DNA from: an uncultured Allosphingosinicella sp.
GTDB lineage: Bacteria > Pseudomonadota > Alphaproteobacteria > Sphingomonadales > Sphingomonadaceae
Direction: 5' to 3'
NCBI GenBank assembly: GCA_934539295.1
Contig: CAKTCN010000028.1
Location: forward strand, 1-47,126
DNA: 47,126 nt
Each line of letters opens with the position of its first letter. Position 1 is the stretch's first letter. The notes under the pieces were generated by a model. The model did not search any database. It had not been told where the DNA came from and saw nothing but the letters and a program-made list of their open reading frames with translations. A program made the translations under genes and the position numbers. Positions 7,661 to 15,945 of the stretch are shown piece after piece.

Positions 7661-9244
7661 ATGAATCCTGTTGAAACGTTCGAACTCGTTCTCGTTCTGC
7701 TCGCCGCAGTGATCGTTTTGCACTGGGTGGCCGATCGAATCGCGTTGCCACCATCGGCCGCACTGCTCGTCGGAGGCGGAGCCTTGGCCTTCGTTCCCGG
7801 ACTGCCCGAGTTCTCGCTGGATCCGGAACTGGCGCTGGTGCTTTTCCTGCCGCCTTTGCTGCTCGACGGTGCCTACTTCACCGCGTTCGGGCGTTTTCGG
7901 CGTCACCTGCCGGGCATTATCTCATTGGCGCTCGGCGCAGTGGTGTTCACGACCCTCGTGGTCGGACTGGTCACCCACTGGCTGGTTCCGGCCTTGCCGA
8001 TGGCGGCATGTTTCGCGCTCGGTGCCATCGTCTCGCCTCCTGATGCAGTCGCCGCACGTGCGGTGTTGCAGCGGGTGACATTGCCGAGGCGATTGCAGGC
8101 GCTGCTTGAAGGCGAAAGCCTGCTCAACGATGCGACGGGTCTTGTCCTGTTCCGCTTCGCCGTCGTTGCAACGCTCAGCGGCGCCTTCGACGCCGCCTCT
8201 GCGGTCGGCAGCTTCATGTTCCTTGCCATAGGCGGGGTGCTGGTGGGCGCGATCGTCGGCGGCGCCTGGATGCTCGTGCTCCGCCGCCTGCGGGATCAGA
8301 CGCTGGTGGTCGCCACATCGACCTTGTTGTGCTGGTCGGCTTATCTGGCAGGCGAGGCCGTACATGTCTCCGGCGTGATTGCGACCGTGACTGCCGGGCT
8401 CGTCTTCGGCTGGTACCAGCATGTGATCTTCCCGGCACGCGTGCGGCTTCAGGGCCATGCTTTCTGGCGCACGTTGGTGTTCAGTCTGGAAGCGTTGATT
8501 TTCATCCTCATCGGCTTCTCGCTACGCGGCACGCTTGAACGGGTGGGTGGCATCGATGAGGTGGTGAGCGGTCTGGCAGTGCCTGTCATGGGCGTGCTGG
8601 CGGCGGTGATCCTCGCCCGGTTCGCATGGGTGTTCGGGATCGACGCGGCACTTACAGGCCTGCATCGGGCAGGTTGGAAGCGCGCCCGCCCATTGGGGTG
8701 GCGCAAGGCCAGCGTGCTGGGGTGGACGGGGATGCGCGGCGTCGTGACGCTCGCCGTTGCCCTTACGCTGCCGCAGGAGATGCCGGGACGCGACCTGATG
8801 CTGGTGGCATCGTTCGCCGTAATCCTGGTAACGGTCGTGGTGCAGGGCGGAAGCCTTGCCTGGCTGATCGCGCGCGTGAAGCCTGCGGACGACGACCCGC
8901 CGGCCCAGGTGGATCTTCCCTCCGCCGAAGCGGCAGTGGCACATGCCAAGCTCGTCGCGGCAGAGGAGCATGCCTATGGCGCCGACGGCACATTGCTGCA
9001 CCCGCAGTTGCTTAATACCTACCGCAAGCGGGCCGAGGCCACCGATCGCTATGCAGAGGATGCCACCACCTTCATGGCGGACATCCGATCGCACTTCGAC
9101 GTCATGCTGATCGCGATCGCGGCGGGCCGTGCCGAGTTGCTGCGCCTGCATCGCGAGGGATGCATCGAGGATGAGGTGCTGCACGATCTCGAGCGCGACC
9201 TGGACCTCGAGGAATTGGGCATCATCTTCCAGCGCGGTGATTGA
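7661..9244 (+). CDS. Na+/H+ antiporter, CPA1 (NhaP-like) family
   Basis: A 527-residue cation/proton antiporter of the inner membrane. About twelve hydrophobic segments cover residues 5-410. The CPA1 signatures are visible: FLPPLLLDGAYF in the third/fourth segments, GAIVSPPDAVAARAVL, and EGESLLNDATGLVLFRFA with the acidic pair used in ion binding. A hydrophilic C-terminal tail of about 110 residues, rich in Glu, Asp and His, is probably a cytoplasmic regulatory region. The frame is open to 7613, but the ATG at 7661 follows GGGGGGACGG and starts cleanly before the first membrane segment. Likely role: pH and sodium homeostasis. Its last 23 bases overlap the end of the opposite-strand prephenate dehydratase gene. 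Confidence 0.92.
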   Translation: MNPVETFELVLVLLAAVIVLHWVADRIALPPSAALLVGGGALAFVPGLPEFSLDPELALVLFLPPLLLDGAYFTAFGRFRRHLPGIISLALGAVVFTTLVVGLVTHWLVPALPMAACFALGAIVSPPDAVAARAVLQRVTLPRRLQALLEGESLLNDATGLVLFRFAVVATLSGAFDAASAVGSFMFLAIGGVLVGAIVGGAWMLVLRRLRDQTLVVATSTLLCWSAYLAGEAVHVSGVIATVTAGLVFGWYQHVIFPARVRLQGHAFWRTLVFSLEALIFILIGFSLRGTLERVGGIDEVVSGLAVPVMGVLAAVILARFAWVFGIDAALTGLHRAGWKRARPLGWRKASVLGWTGMRGVVTLAVALTLPQEMPGRDLMLVASFAVILVTVVVQGGSLAWLIARVKPADDDPPAQVDLPSAEAAVAHAKLVAAEEHAYGADGTLLHPQLLNTYRKRAEATDRYAEDATTFMADIRSHFDVMLIAIAAGRAELLRLHREGCIEDEVLHDLERDLDLEELGIIFQRGD

Positions 9245-9776
9245 TCAACCCGGCGGGGGCGAGCAGCACGAACCAGGTGGTGTTGTCGGGATCGTCCTGA
9301 ACGTCGCGCGCCAGCATCTCGAGCCCATAGGCGCCTGCCGCCCATTCGGAGGCGAGTACCGCCTTGGCGGGATCGGCCAGCATCTGCGCAGCGACGGCGG
9401 TATTGATCGCAGGCTCCGGGGTCAGACCGAGGCGCTTCAGACTTTCCGCGCATTGCTGGAGCGCCATGGGATGGCTCACGGCCGTGTGGATGGCGGAAAG
9501 CGAGGCGCCGGGCAGGCCCAGCAGGTGCATGCGCACGGGCAGCGGATTGCGGGACAATTGCGCAAGGTCTGTCCTGGCAAGCAGTGCCTGCACCTCCGGC
9601 ACCAGACCAGCGCGGCTGTTTTCGACGGGCACGATGCCGCGCTCGACCTCGCCCGCCTCGACCGCCTCCGCGACGGCGTCGAAGGTCGGGTAGGCGACGG
9701 GTTCCAGCCCCTGCGCGAAGGCGAGGGCCGCCTGATGGCTGAAGGCGCCGGGCACGCCCTGATAGGCGACCTTCAT
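9222..9776 (-). CDS. pheA: Prephenate dehydratase domain protein, ACT-less
   Basis: A 184-residue protein containing only the two-lobed prephenate dehydratase catalytic domain, which converts prephenate to phenylpyruvate in phenylalanine synthesis. Visible motifs are [15 protein letters not shown] at the start, [16 protein letters not shown] (ENS motif), [29 protein letters not shown], and NTTWFVLL at the place of the catalytic TRF motif. Two points are unusual. The arginine of TRF is tryptophan here (the threonine is kept), and the roughly 90-residue C-terminal ACT domain that gives phenylalanine feedback in standard PheA is absent. The ATG overlaps the aroA stop by 4 bases (ATGA), so translation is coupled. 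It may be a feedback-free enzyme, or a regulatory or prearomatic-acid paralogue alongside a full-length pheA elsewhere; activity is likely but not certain. Confidence 0.8.
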   Translation of the reverse strand: MKVAYQGVPGAFSHQAALAFAQGLEPVAYPTFDAVAEAVEAGEVERGIVPVENSRAGLVPEVQALLARTDLAQLSRNPLPVRMHLLGLPGASLSAIHTAVSHPMALQQCAESLKRLGLTPEPAINTAVAAQMLADPAKAVLASEWAAGAYGLEMLARDVQDDPDNTTWFVLLAPAGLINHRAGR

Positions 9777-11065
9777 GCGATCGGCGCACCAAGGCGGCGC
9801 ATCAGGTCGACAAAGGTGGGGAAGCTGGTCGCGATCATGCCTGCGCTGTCGACGCTCACCGGCCGCTCCGAAGCAACGCCGAGGACAAGGAAGCTCATGG
9901 CGATACGGTGATCATGGTGGGCGGCCACCGATCCCCCGCCTCCTGGATTGCCGCCGACGCCTTCGACGATCAGGTTGTCGCCATCGTCATAGGCCTCCAC
10001 GCCGCAGGCATTGAGGCCTGCAATGATCGCGGCAAGGCGGTCGCTTTCCTTGACGCGAAGTTCAGCCAGGCCGTGCATGACGCTGCGTCCGTGGGCATGC
10101 GCGGCTGCGACGGCGAGGATCGGATATTCATCGATCATGGACGGCGCACGATCAGCCGGCACTTCAACGCTCTGCAATCGCGAGAAGCGGGCGGTAAGGT
10201 CGGCAATTTCCTCGCCGCCGCTGCTGCGCCGGTTCTCGATCGTCAGGTCGGCGCCCATTTCCTGCAAGCTCGTGAACAGCCCGGTGCGCAGCGGGTTCAC
10301 CATCACCGAACGGATGGTCACCGCAGAGCCTGGCACCGTCAGCGCGGCGACGATCGGGAAAGCCGCGGAGGAGGGGTCGCCCGGCACTTCGACCCTCGTG
10401 CCCGTGAGGCTGCGGCGGCTGCCGAGGCTGATGCGATCGCCATCCACCTCGACATCGCAGCCGAACGCGCGAAGCATGTTCTCGCTGTGGTCGCGGCTAC
10501 GAGCAGGCTCGATCACCGTGACGTCGCCTTCGGCGCCAAGCCCTGCGAGCAGGATGGCCGATTTCACCTGAGCGGAAGCCTTGGTGTTGAGGAACTCGAT
10601 ACCGTGCAATGCGCCGCCATGAACTGTCACAGGAAGCGTGCTGCCTTCGGTCCGCGCGCCCATCTGGCGCAAGGGGCCGAGCACGCGTTCCATCGGGCGG
10701 CTGCTCAGCGATGCATCGCCGGTGAAGGCCGCTGTGATGGGAAAGGCGGCGGCTGCGCCCATCAGCAGGCGTGCCCCCGTGCCCGAATTGCCGCAATCGA
10801 CCGGCGCATCGGGAGTGCGCCATCGGCAACCGCGGATGCGCCATTCGCCCTCGCCGACCCGGTCAACTTCGGCGCCGAAGGCACGCACGGCCTTGGCCGT
10901 GTGCAGCACGTCGTCGCCTTCCAGCAGGCCCGTGACGTGGGTCTCGCCTGCCGCAAGCCCGCCGAGGATCAGCGCGCGGTGCGACATCGACTTGTCCCCA
11001 GGCACTTCGATGACGCCGGTGAGCGGCGGCGACGCGGCCGCCTTCAGCCTGTCCGAGCCGCTCAT
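9773..11065 (-). CDS. aroA: 3-phosphoshikimate 1-carboxyvinyltransferase (EPSP synthase)
   Basis: A 430-residue cytoplasmic EPSP synthase that joins shikimate-3-phosphate and phosphoenolpyruvate. Motifs include [12 protein letters not shown] (21-32), GNSGTGARL (92-100), [48 protein letters not shown] and [12 protein letters not shown]. The overall pattern matches the class II, CP4-like group of Alphaproteobacteria. The residue equivalent to CP4 Ala100 is Gly95 here, the state associated with glyphosate sensitivity in that group. The start at 11065 overlaps the stop of the upstream fusion gene (ATGA), and the stop overlaps the next start the same way. The frame is open upstream within the fusion gene but the coupled start gives the normal N-terminus. 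Confidence 0.95.
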   Translation of the reverse strand: MSGSDRLKAAASPPLTGVIEVPGDKSMSHRALILGGLAAGETHVTGLLEGDDVLHTAKAVRAFGAEVDRVGEGEWRIRGCRWRTPDAPVDCGNSGTGARLLMGAAAAFPITAAFTGDASLSSRPMERVLGPLRQMGARTEGSTLPVTVHGGALHGIEFLNTKASAQVKSAILLAGLGAEGDVTVIEPARSRDHSENMLRAFGCDVEVDGDRISLGSRRSLTGTRVEVPGDPSSAAFPIVAALTVPGSAVTIRSVMVNPLRTGLFTSLQEMGADLTIENRRSSGGEEIADLTARFSRLQSVEVPADRAPSMIDEYPILAVAAAHAHGRSVMHGLAELRVKESDRLAAIIAGLNACGVEAYDDGDNLIVEGVGGNPGGGGSVAAHHDHRIAMSFLVLGVASERPVSVDSAGMIATSFPTFVDLMRRLGAPIA

Positions 11066-12930
11066 GCCGCGTTCGACGTCAGGCGGGCTTCGCGGGCGAG
11101 GAGGTCGGCGACCTCTGCCGCGACATCGAGCGCCTGCTGCTGGTTGAGGCGCGGGTCGCAATGGGTGAGATAGCGACGCGGAAGGTCGGCCTCCGACAAG
11201 GGATCGCTGCCGCCCAGGCATTCGGTGACATTGCCACCGGTCATCTCGAGGTGGATGCCGCCGGCATGCACGCCTTCGGCTTCGGCCACCGCGAAGAAGG
11301 TTTCGACCTCGGTGACGATGTCTGCGAGCATGCGGGTCTTGAGCCCACCGGCGCTGCGCGTGTTGCCGTGCATCGGATCGATCGACCAGATGACGTTGCG
11401 GCCGGCGTCGCGCGTGGCGCGCATCAGGCGCGGCAGGTGCTCGGCCACCTTGTCGGCGCCGAAGCGGCCGATCAGGATCAGGCGTCCTGCCTTGTTGGCC
11501 GGGTCCAGCTGGTCGATCAGCCGCAGCATCGCATCTATGTCGAGCGAAGGGCCGCACTTGAGGCCGATCGGATTGGCGATGCCGCGCGCGAACTCGACAT
11601 GGGCGCCGTCCGGCTGGCGCGTGCGGTCTCCGATCCAGATCATGTGCCCGGACGTCGCATACCAGCTCTCGCTCGCCTCGTCGAAGCGGGTCAGCGCCTG
11701 TTCGTAATTGAGCAGCAAGGCCTCATGGCTGGTGAACATCGACACGGGGCGCGCAGGCTCGTGCAGGCCGACGCGACTCTGGATCGCAGGCAGGTCTGCA
11801 TAGGATGCGGCGGCATAAGCGTGCAGCAGTTCGATCGTCACCTGGGCCTGGCGATGGGCGTCGAGCAATCGGCGCGGGTCCGGGATCCGGCTGGCTGGCG
11901 TGAAGGCGGGCCCGTTGACCGCGTCGCCGCGATAGCTCGGCAGCGTCACGCCGCCGACGGTCTCGTCACCCGATGAGCGCGGCTTGGCGAACTGGCCGGC
12001 GATGCGGGCGAGATGGACAACTTCGCCGCCGCTGCGCGCACGGATCATGGCGCCCATTTCGAGCAGCAGATTGAAGGTGGTGCGCACCTTGTCCGCGCCG
12101 AACTCGGCAAAACTCTCTGCGCAATCGCCGCCCTGGAGCAGGAATGCCTTGCCCTGCGCAACGCGGGCGAGCGAGGCGCGCAGGTGGATGATGTCCTGGA
12201 TGGCGACCAGGGGTGCTGATCCGGCGAGCCGCGCCTCCACCCGCGTCAGCGCTTCGGGATCGGGGTAGGCAGGCAGTTGCGCCACCGGGCGGGTACGCCA
12301 GCTTTCGGGCGTCCAGCCAAATACTGGCGACGCCTCCTCCGATTCCGTGCGGCGGCCGGCAAGATGAGCGGGGAGAGCCTCGATGGTGGACGCCGCATCC
12401 TGCACGCCGACGCGCCCGATTGCATAAGCGATCGGCTCCTCATCCTTGGTGGTGATCACGTCGAAGATCGACAACTCGCCGGCCGGCCTCGTGACCGGGT
12501 GAGGCAGGATGGCGATCGCCTCCTCCTCGCGGGCGAGGCGAAGTGCCTCCGACGTGTTCGCCGCCCAGCGAACGGGCGCGGCGGAACCGAAATGGGCGCG
12601 CACCCGCGCCTCCATCAAGGCGGGCTCGGGCGTGGGCGCTATGACCAGTTGGACGGGTGCCTGCACCTGCAGGGAGTGCGACATGATCTCGCGCCAGATA
12701 TGAGCGATCAGATCGGGCTGCGCATGGTGCGCCTGACCGTTGAGGCGAGCGACGACCTCTTCCTCCCGGCGGCGGCGGATCTTGAGAAGGCGGCTGTCAT
12801 CGGCTTCCTTGCGTGCGGCGATGGCGTCGGCGGTCGCAAGGCGGCGCTCGATCAGTTCCAGGATGGAATCATCGAGGCGGTCGATCTCGGCGCGGAGCGC
12901 GGCGAGCGTTGTGTGGTCCAGTTCGGTCAT
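11062..12930 (-). CDS. Chorismate mutase-class II DAHP synthase fusion protein
   Basis: A 622-residue fusion. Residues 1-90 are an AroQ-type chorismate mutase; by alignment to the E. coli P-protein mutase domain, Arg13, Arg30, Lys41, Arg55, Glu56, Ser86 and Gln90 match active-site positions, while the position of Asp48 is not conserved. Residues 91-200 form a linker domain of mixed alpha/beta character that vaguely resembles a degenerate prephenate dehydratase lobe. Residues 205-622 are a class II (plant-type) DAHP synthase starting [10 protein letters not shown], with Cys270 in QGGDC, KPRSS (316-320), MHGNT with His521, [13 protein letters not shown] with Glu562, and HCDPRLN with Asp592 as probable metal ligands. 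It would catalyse both the first shikimate step and the chorismate-to-prephenate branch. GTAGGTGAAGAG precedes the ATG. It is the first gene of an operon with aroA and pheA. Confidence 0.88.
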   Translation of the reverse strand: MTELDHTTLAALRAEIDRLDDSILELIERRLATADAIAARKEADDSRLLKIRRRREEEVVARLNGQAHHAQPDLIAHIWREIMSHSLQVQAPVQLVIAPTPEPALMEARVRAHFGSAAPVRWAANTSEALRLAREEEAIAILPHPVTRPAGELSIFDVITTKDEEPIAYAIGRVGVQDAASTIEALPAHLAGRRTESEEASPVFGWTPESWRTRPVAQLPAYPDPEALTRVEARLAGSAPLVAIQDIIHLRASLARVAQGKAFLLQGGDCAESFAEFGADKVRTTFNLLLEMGAMIRARSGGEVVHLARIAGQFAKPRSSGDETVGGVTLPSYRGDAVNGPAFTPASRIPDPRRLLDAHRQAQVTIELLHAYAAASYADLPAIQSRVGLHEPARPVSMFTSHEALLLNYEQALTRFDEASESWYATSGHMIWIGDRTRQPDGAHVEFARGIANPIGLKCGPSLDIDAMLRLIDQLDPANKAGRLILIGRFGADKVAEHLPRLMRATRDAGRNVIWSIDPMHGNTRSAGGLKTRMLADIVTEVETFFAVAEAEGVHAGGIHLEMTGGNVTECLGGSDPLSEADLPRRYLTHCDPRLNQQQALDVAAEVADLLAREARLTSNAA

Positions 12931-13029
12931 GTCTCAAATCTCTTCACCTACGGGCAGCCTCGGGGGCGGCGCGCGGCTTTCAGCTCGAATAGATAGGGAA
13001 TGGGTGTAAAGCGAGTATTCCGGCCGCCC

Positions 13030-13110
13030 TCAGGCGTACCGGCCGCTAAACGAGCCGAGATAATAGACAGGGGCCATCAGCGCGGAGGAGTGATCCTGTC
13101 CTTTGCTCAT
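13030..13110 (-). CDS. Candidate 26-residue aromatic leader peptide
   Basis: A short ORF upstream of the aromatic operon, with ATG preceded by GGTCAGGAGCC at good spacing. The peptide carries PVYYLGSFSGRYA near its end: two adjacent Tyr codons, a Phe and another Tyr within 10 codons, close to the stop. A TTGACA -35 lies about 70 bases upstream. The leader stop is followed by GGGCGGC on the minus strand, which can pair with GCCGCCC 53 bases further on. No hairpin with a U tract was found before the fusion gene, so classical termination is not shown; control of the ribosome site is an alternative. It may also be a chance ORF. Confidence 0.45.
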   Translation of the reverse strand: MSKGQDHSSALMAPVYYLGSFSGRYA

Positions 13111-13154
13111 GAAGTTGGCTCCTGACCCACGCGCATGGTTCACGCGATGCCGCC

Positions 13155-13183
13155 TAGCTGCCGGGCCGAGGGTTGCCTGTCAA
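13155..13183 (-). promoter_or_regulatory. Putative promoter of the aromatic operon
   Basis: On the minus strand a perfect TTGACA (plus 13178-13183) is followed after 17 bases by CAGCTA (plus 13155-13160), a poor -10 match. A start near 13148 would give a 5' end about 40 bases before the 26-codon leader ORF. The gap 12931-13238 otherwise holds only that ORF and the start region of proB. Confidence 0.4.
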
Positions 13184-13238
13184 GATGGGATACAATCTTG
13201 TTGTTGTGAGATGCGACTGGGACACATAGACCGTGGCC

Positions 13239-14390
13239 ATGGCGACGCAGGTGACAGACAGGGACGGGCAGGGGGCGGTTGGGCTGATCGCATCGGCGCG
13301 GCGCATCACGGTCAAGGTTGGCTCCTCGCTGCTGATCGATGCGCAAGGCAGGAGCGCGCGCAACCAATGGCTTTCGAGCCTTGCCGAAGACGTGGCGATG
13401 CTGCGCGGCGTGGGCAAGCAATTGGTCGTCGTGTCCTCGGGCGCCGTGGCGCTTGGCCGGCATCATCTCGGGCTGAAGCGCTCGCCGCGACTTGAGCTCA
13501 AGCAGGCGGCGGCGGCGGCTGGCCAGCCGTTGCTGATGCAGGCCTGGGAGCGGGCATTGTCACATCATGGGATCCCAAGTGCGCAATTGCTGCTGACGGT
13601 GGGCGATACCGAATCGCGGCGGCGCTGGCTCAATGCGCGTGCGACAATGGACGTGCTGCTGGCGCAGGGTGCGCTTCCCATCGTCAACGAGAATGACAGC
13701 GTCGCGACCGACGAGCTGCGCTACGGCGACAATGACCGGCTGTCGGCACGTGTGGCGCAGATGATGCGGAGCGACCTGCTCATCCTGCTGTCGGACGTGG
13801 ACGGGGTCTATACGGCCGATCCGTCGCGCGACCCGGACGCGCGGCACCTTCCCTGGATCGACACGATCACGCCGGAGGTCGAAGGGTTCGCTGCAGGCGC
13901 GGCGACGGCTGGCGTCGGCACGGGCGGCATGGCGACCAAGATCGCCGCGGCGCGGATCGCGCAAGGCTTCGGTTGCCACACGATCATCGCATCGGGCCGC
14001 GACGCACGGCCGCTGGCGCGCCTGGCAGACGGCGCGCGTGCAACGGTGATCGCCGCGGTCGGATCGCCTGCCGGCGCCTACAAGCAGTGGATTGCGGGCA
14101 CCCTGGCGCCGGCGGGGGCGCTCAGCGTCGATGCCGGCGCGGTGCGTGCGCTTGGCCTCGGCAAGAGCCTGCTGCCGGCCGGCGTGACGGCGGTCGAAGG
14201 GCAGTTCGGAAAGGGTGAGTGCCTGCGCATCCTCGGCCCGGCAGGCGAGGAGGTCGGGCGCGGGATCACCCGATACGCCGCCGGCGAGGCACAGGCGATC
14301 ATTGGCCTGCCGAGCGACAGGATCGAGGAGCGGCTCGGCTACGCCGGGTCCGACGTGCTTATCCACCGCGACGACATGGTGCTGATGTGA
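13239..14390 (+). CDS. proB: Glutamate 5-kinase
   Basis: A 383-residue enzyme that phosphorylates glutamate in the first step of proline synthesis. The amino-acid kinase domain spans about residues 20-265, with ITVKVGSSLLID, VVSSGAVALGR, VNENDSVATDELRYGDND and GVGTGGMATKIAAARIA. The C-terminal PUA domain follows (about 285-375), ending LGYAGSDVLIHRDDMVLM. The length is normal for PUA-containing ProB. A GTG six bases upstream is in frame, but the ATG at 13239 is preferred; neither has a strong ribosome site. The stop overlaps the proA GTG start by 4 bases, so the two products are made together. Confidence 0.95.
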   Translation: MATQVTDRDGQGAVGLIASARRITVKVGSSLLIDAQGRSARNQWLSSLAEDVAMLRGVGKQLVVVSSGAVALGRHHLGLKRSPRLELKQAAAAAGQPLLMQAWERALSHHGIPSAQLLLTVGDTESRRRWLNARATMDVLLAQGALPIVNENDSVATDELRYGDNDRLSARVAQMMRSDLLILLSDVDGVYTADPSRDPDARHLPWIDTITPEVEGFAAGAATAGVGTGGMATKIAAARIAQGFGCHTIIASGRDARPLARLADGARATVIAAVGSPAGAYKQWIAGTLAPAGALSVDAGAVRALGLGKSLLPAGVTAVEGQFGKGECLRILGPAGEEVGRGITRYAAGEAQAIIGLPSDRIEERLGYAGSDVLIHRDDMVLM

Positions 14391-15619
14391 CGCTGCAAGA
14401 GACGATGAACGACATGGGCCGGGCGGCCCGCGCTGCGACCGCTGCGCTGCGCAAGGCCTCGGCGAAGCAGCGCAGCGACGCGATCCGCGCAATGGCGCAC
14501 CACCTGCGCGCACGCGCCGGCGAGGTCATTGAGGCAAACCGGGCCGACGTGGCCGAGGCAAGGGGTATGATCGACCGGCTGCGGCTGGACGAGGCACGTG
14601 TCGAGGCGATCGCTGCAGCGCTGGAGGAGGTGGCGGAACTGCCTGACCCCGTGGGTGCCGAGATGGCGCGATGGCAGCGGCCGAACGGGCTCGACATCGC
14701 CCGGGTGCGCACGCCGATCGGCGTGATCGGGATGATATACGAAAGTCGCCCCAACGTGACGGCGGATGCGGCGGCGATCTGCATCAGGTCGGGCAATGCG
14801 ATCATCCTGCGGTCGGGGTCCGACGCGCTGCGAAGCGCGATGGCCATCCATCGCGCGTTGGCAGACGGACTTAGCGAGGCGGGCCTTCCGCAGGCGGCGG
14901 TGCAGATCGTTCCGGTCGCCGACCGCGCTGCCGTCGGCATGATGCTGGAAGGACTGGACGGAAGCGTCGACCTCATCATCCCCCGCGGGGGCAAGGCCCT
15001 CGTCGAGCGCGTGCAGAAGGAGGCGCGGGTGGCGACGCTGGGCCACCTGGAGGGCATCTGCCACACCTATGTCCATGCCTCGGCCGATCCGGCGATGGCC
15101 GCGGCAGTGGTCGCCAATGCCAAGATGCGGCGGGTGTCAGTATGCGGGGCAACGGAAACGCTGCTGATCGATCGTGCCCGTGCCGCGACCTTGCTGCCCA
15201 TCATCGCTGAAGCGCTCGGCGATTGCGAGTTGCGTGGTGATGAGTCGGCACGCGCCATCCTGCCGATGAAGGCGGCTGCCGAAGCAGACTGGTCGACCGA
15301 ATATCTGGAGCCGATCCTGTCCGTGCGGGTGGTGGACGATGTCGCGGACGCGGTCGATCATATCGCGCGCTATGGCACCGGCCATACCGAAGCGATCATC
15401 GCGGAGGACGAAGGGGCGGCCGCGTTATTCCTCGACGAGGTCGACAGCGCCATCGTGGCCTGGAACGCGTCCACCCAATTCGCCGATGGCGGGGAGTTCG
15501 GGTTCGGCGCGGAGATCGGCATCGCAACGGGGAAGCTTCATGCCCGCGGGCCGGTGGGGCCGGAGCAGTTGACCAGCTTCAAATATGTAGTGCGGGGTAG
15601 GGGGCACGTGCGGCCGTAA
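14387..15619 (+). CDS. proA: Glutamate-5-semialdehyde dehydrogenase
   Basis: A 410-residue gamma-glutamyl phosphate reductase, the second proline enzyme, reducing glutamyl phosphate with NADPH. It shows the ALDH-superfamily fold: IGVIGMIYESRPNVTADAAAICIRSGNAIILR, LIIPRGGKALVERVQ, GICHTYVHASAD, and the catalytic cysteine in RRVSVCGATETLL (usually VCNALETLL). The C-terminal part has EYLEPILSVRVV and NASTQFADGGEFGFGAEIGIATGKLHARGPVG. The GTG at 14387 overlaps proB (GTGA); an in-frame ATG at 14405 is an alternative start. Downstream lies the threonine-operon leader. Confidence 0.94.
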   Translation: MTLQETMNDMGRAARAATAALRKASAKQRSDAIRAMAHHLRARAGEVIEANRADVAEARGMIDRLRLDEARVEAIAAALEEVAELPDPVGAEMARWQRPNGLDIARVRTPIGVIGMIYESRPNVTADAAAICIRSGNAIILRSGSDALRSAMAIHRALADGLSEAGLPQAAVQIVPVADRAAVGMMLEGLDGSVDLIIPRGGKALVERVQKEARVATLGHLEGICHTYVHASADPAMAAAVVANAKMRRVSVCGATETLLIDRARAATLLPIIAEALGDCELRGDESARAILPMKAAAEADWSTEYLEPILSVRVVDDVADAVDHIARYGTGHTEAIIAEDEGAAALFLDEVDSAIVAWNASTQFADGGEFGFGAEIGIATGKLHARGPVGPEQLTSFKYVVRGRGHVRP

Positions 15620-15676
15620 TCGCGTACGACCACGGAAGACTTGTATCCAAATATGCGGACTAGCCCCTTTTCTCGC

Positions 15677-15705
15677 TTGACCCATCCTCATCTGGTCGGC
15701 ATGTT
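15677..15705 (+). promoter_or_regulatory. Putative promoter of the threonine operon
   Basis: TTGACC (15677-15682) followed after 17 bases by CATGTT (15700-15705). The -35 is good and the -10 weak. It sits about 25 bases before the leader ATG, so the transcript would begin just ahead of the leader peptide, as attenuation requires. Confidence 0.45.
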
Positions 15706-15730
15706 TGGGATCCCAACAGGGGATTAGAAG

Positions 15731-15856
15731 ATGCTGACGCCGCAGACACTCATGCTCACGCTCGATGCCGCTACCGGCCTCGCTGCGCATGGGGGCGGGC
15801 TCCTCATTACGACCATTATCACCATCACCACCGGGAAACCGGGGGCGAGCGGCTGA
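15731..15856 (+). CDS. thrL: Threonine-operon leader peptide
   Basis: A 41-residue leader peptide ORF whose codons 26-34 (15806-15832) read ITTIITITT: nine consecutive Thr or Ile codons (five Thr, four Ile). This closely resembles the ITTTITITTG run of enterobacterial thrL, followed likewise by a short Gly-rich tail. Stalling there when charged tRNA-Thr or tRNA-Ile is scarce would change folding of the RNA downstream. The ATG at 15731 follows AGGGGATTAGAAG; the internal ATG at codon 8 could also serve. The peptide itself probably has no function. It lies 90 bases before thrA and overlaps no other gene. Confidence 0.85.
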   Translation: MLTPQTLMLTLDAATGLAAHGGGLLITTIITITTGKPGASG

Positions 15857-15881
15857 CGACGGTCAAAGACCCAAGTTTCCG

Positions 15882-15913
15882 ACCCGCCTCCTGACCGGAG
15901 AGCGGGTTTTTTT
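15882..15913 (+). terminator. Threonine-operon attenuator terminator
   Basis: ACCCGCCTCC pairs with GGAGAGCGGGT (one bulged A) around a TGACC loop and runs into seven T residues (15907-15913): a textbook intrinsic terminator 33 bases before thrA. A competing stem is possible between CGGTCA (15860-15865) and TGACCG (15892-15897), which would disrupt the terminator and act as antiterminator when ribosomes stall on the leader. Confidence 0.85.
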
Positions 15914-15945
15914 GTGACTTTTCAGGTTCGAAAGCGAGTGAGACG

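Noticed and set aside
9049..9792. 247-residue minus-strand frame overlapping the prephenate dehydratase
   Set aside because: Arg-rich alternative frame of the dehydratase gene; the 184-residue frame has all catalytic motifs.
13181..13200. Inverted repeat CAAGAT/ATCTTG before proB
   Set aside because: Six-base arms only; it overlaps the minus-strand TTGACA and may be chance.
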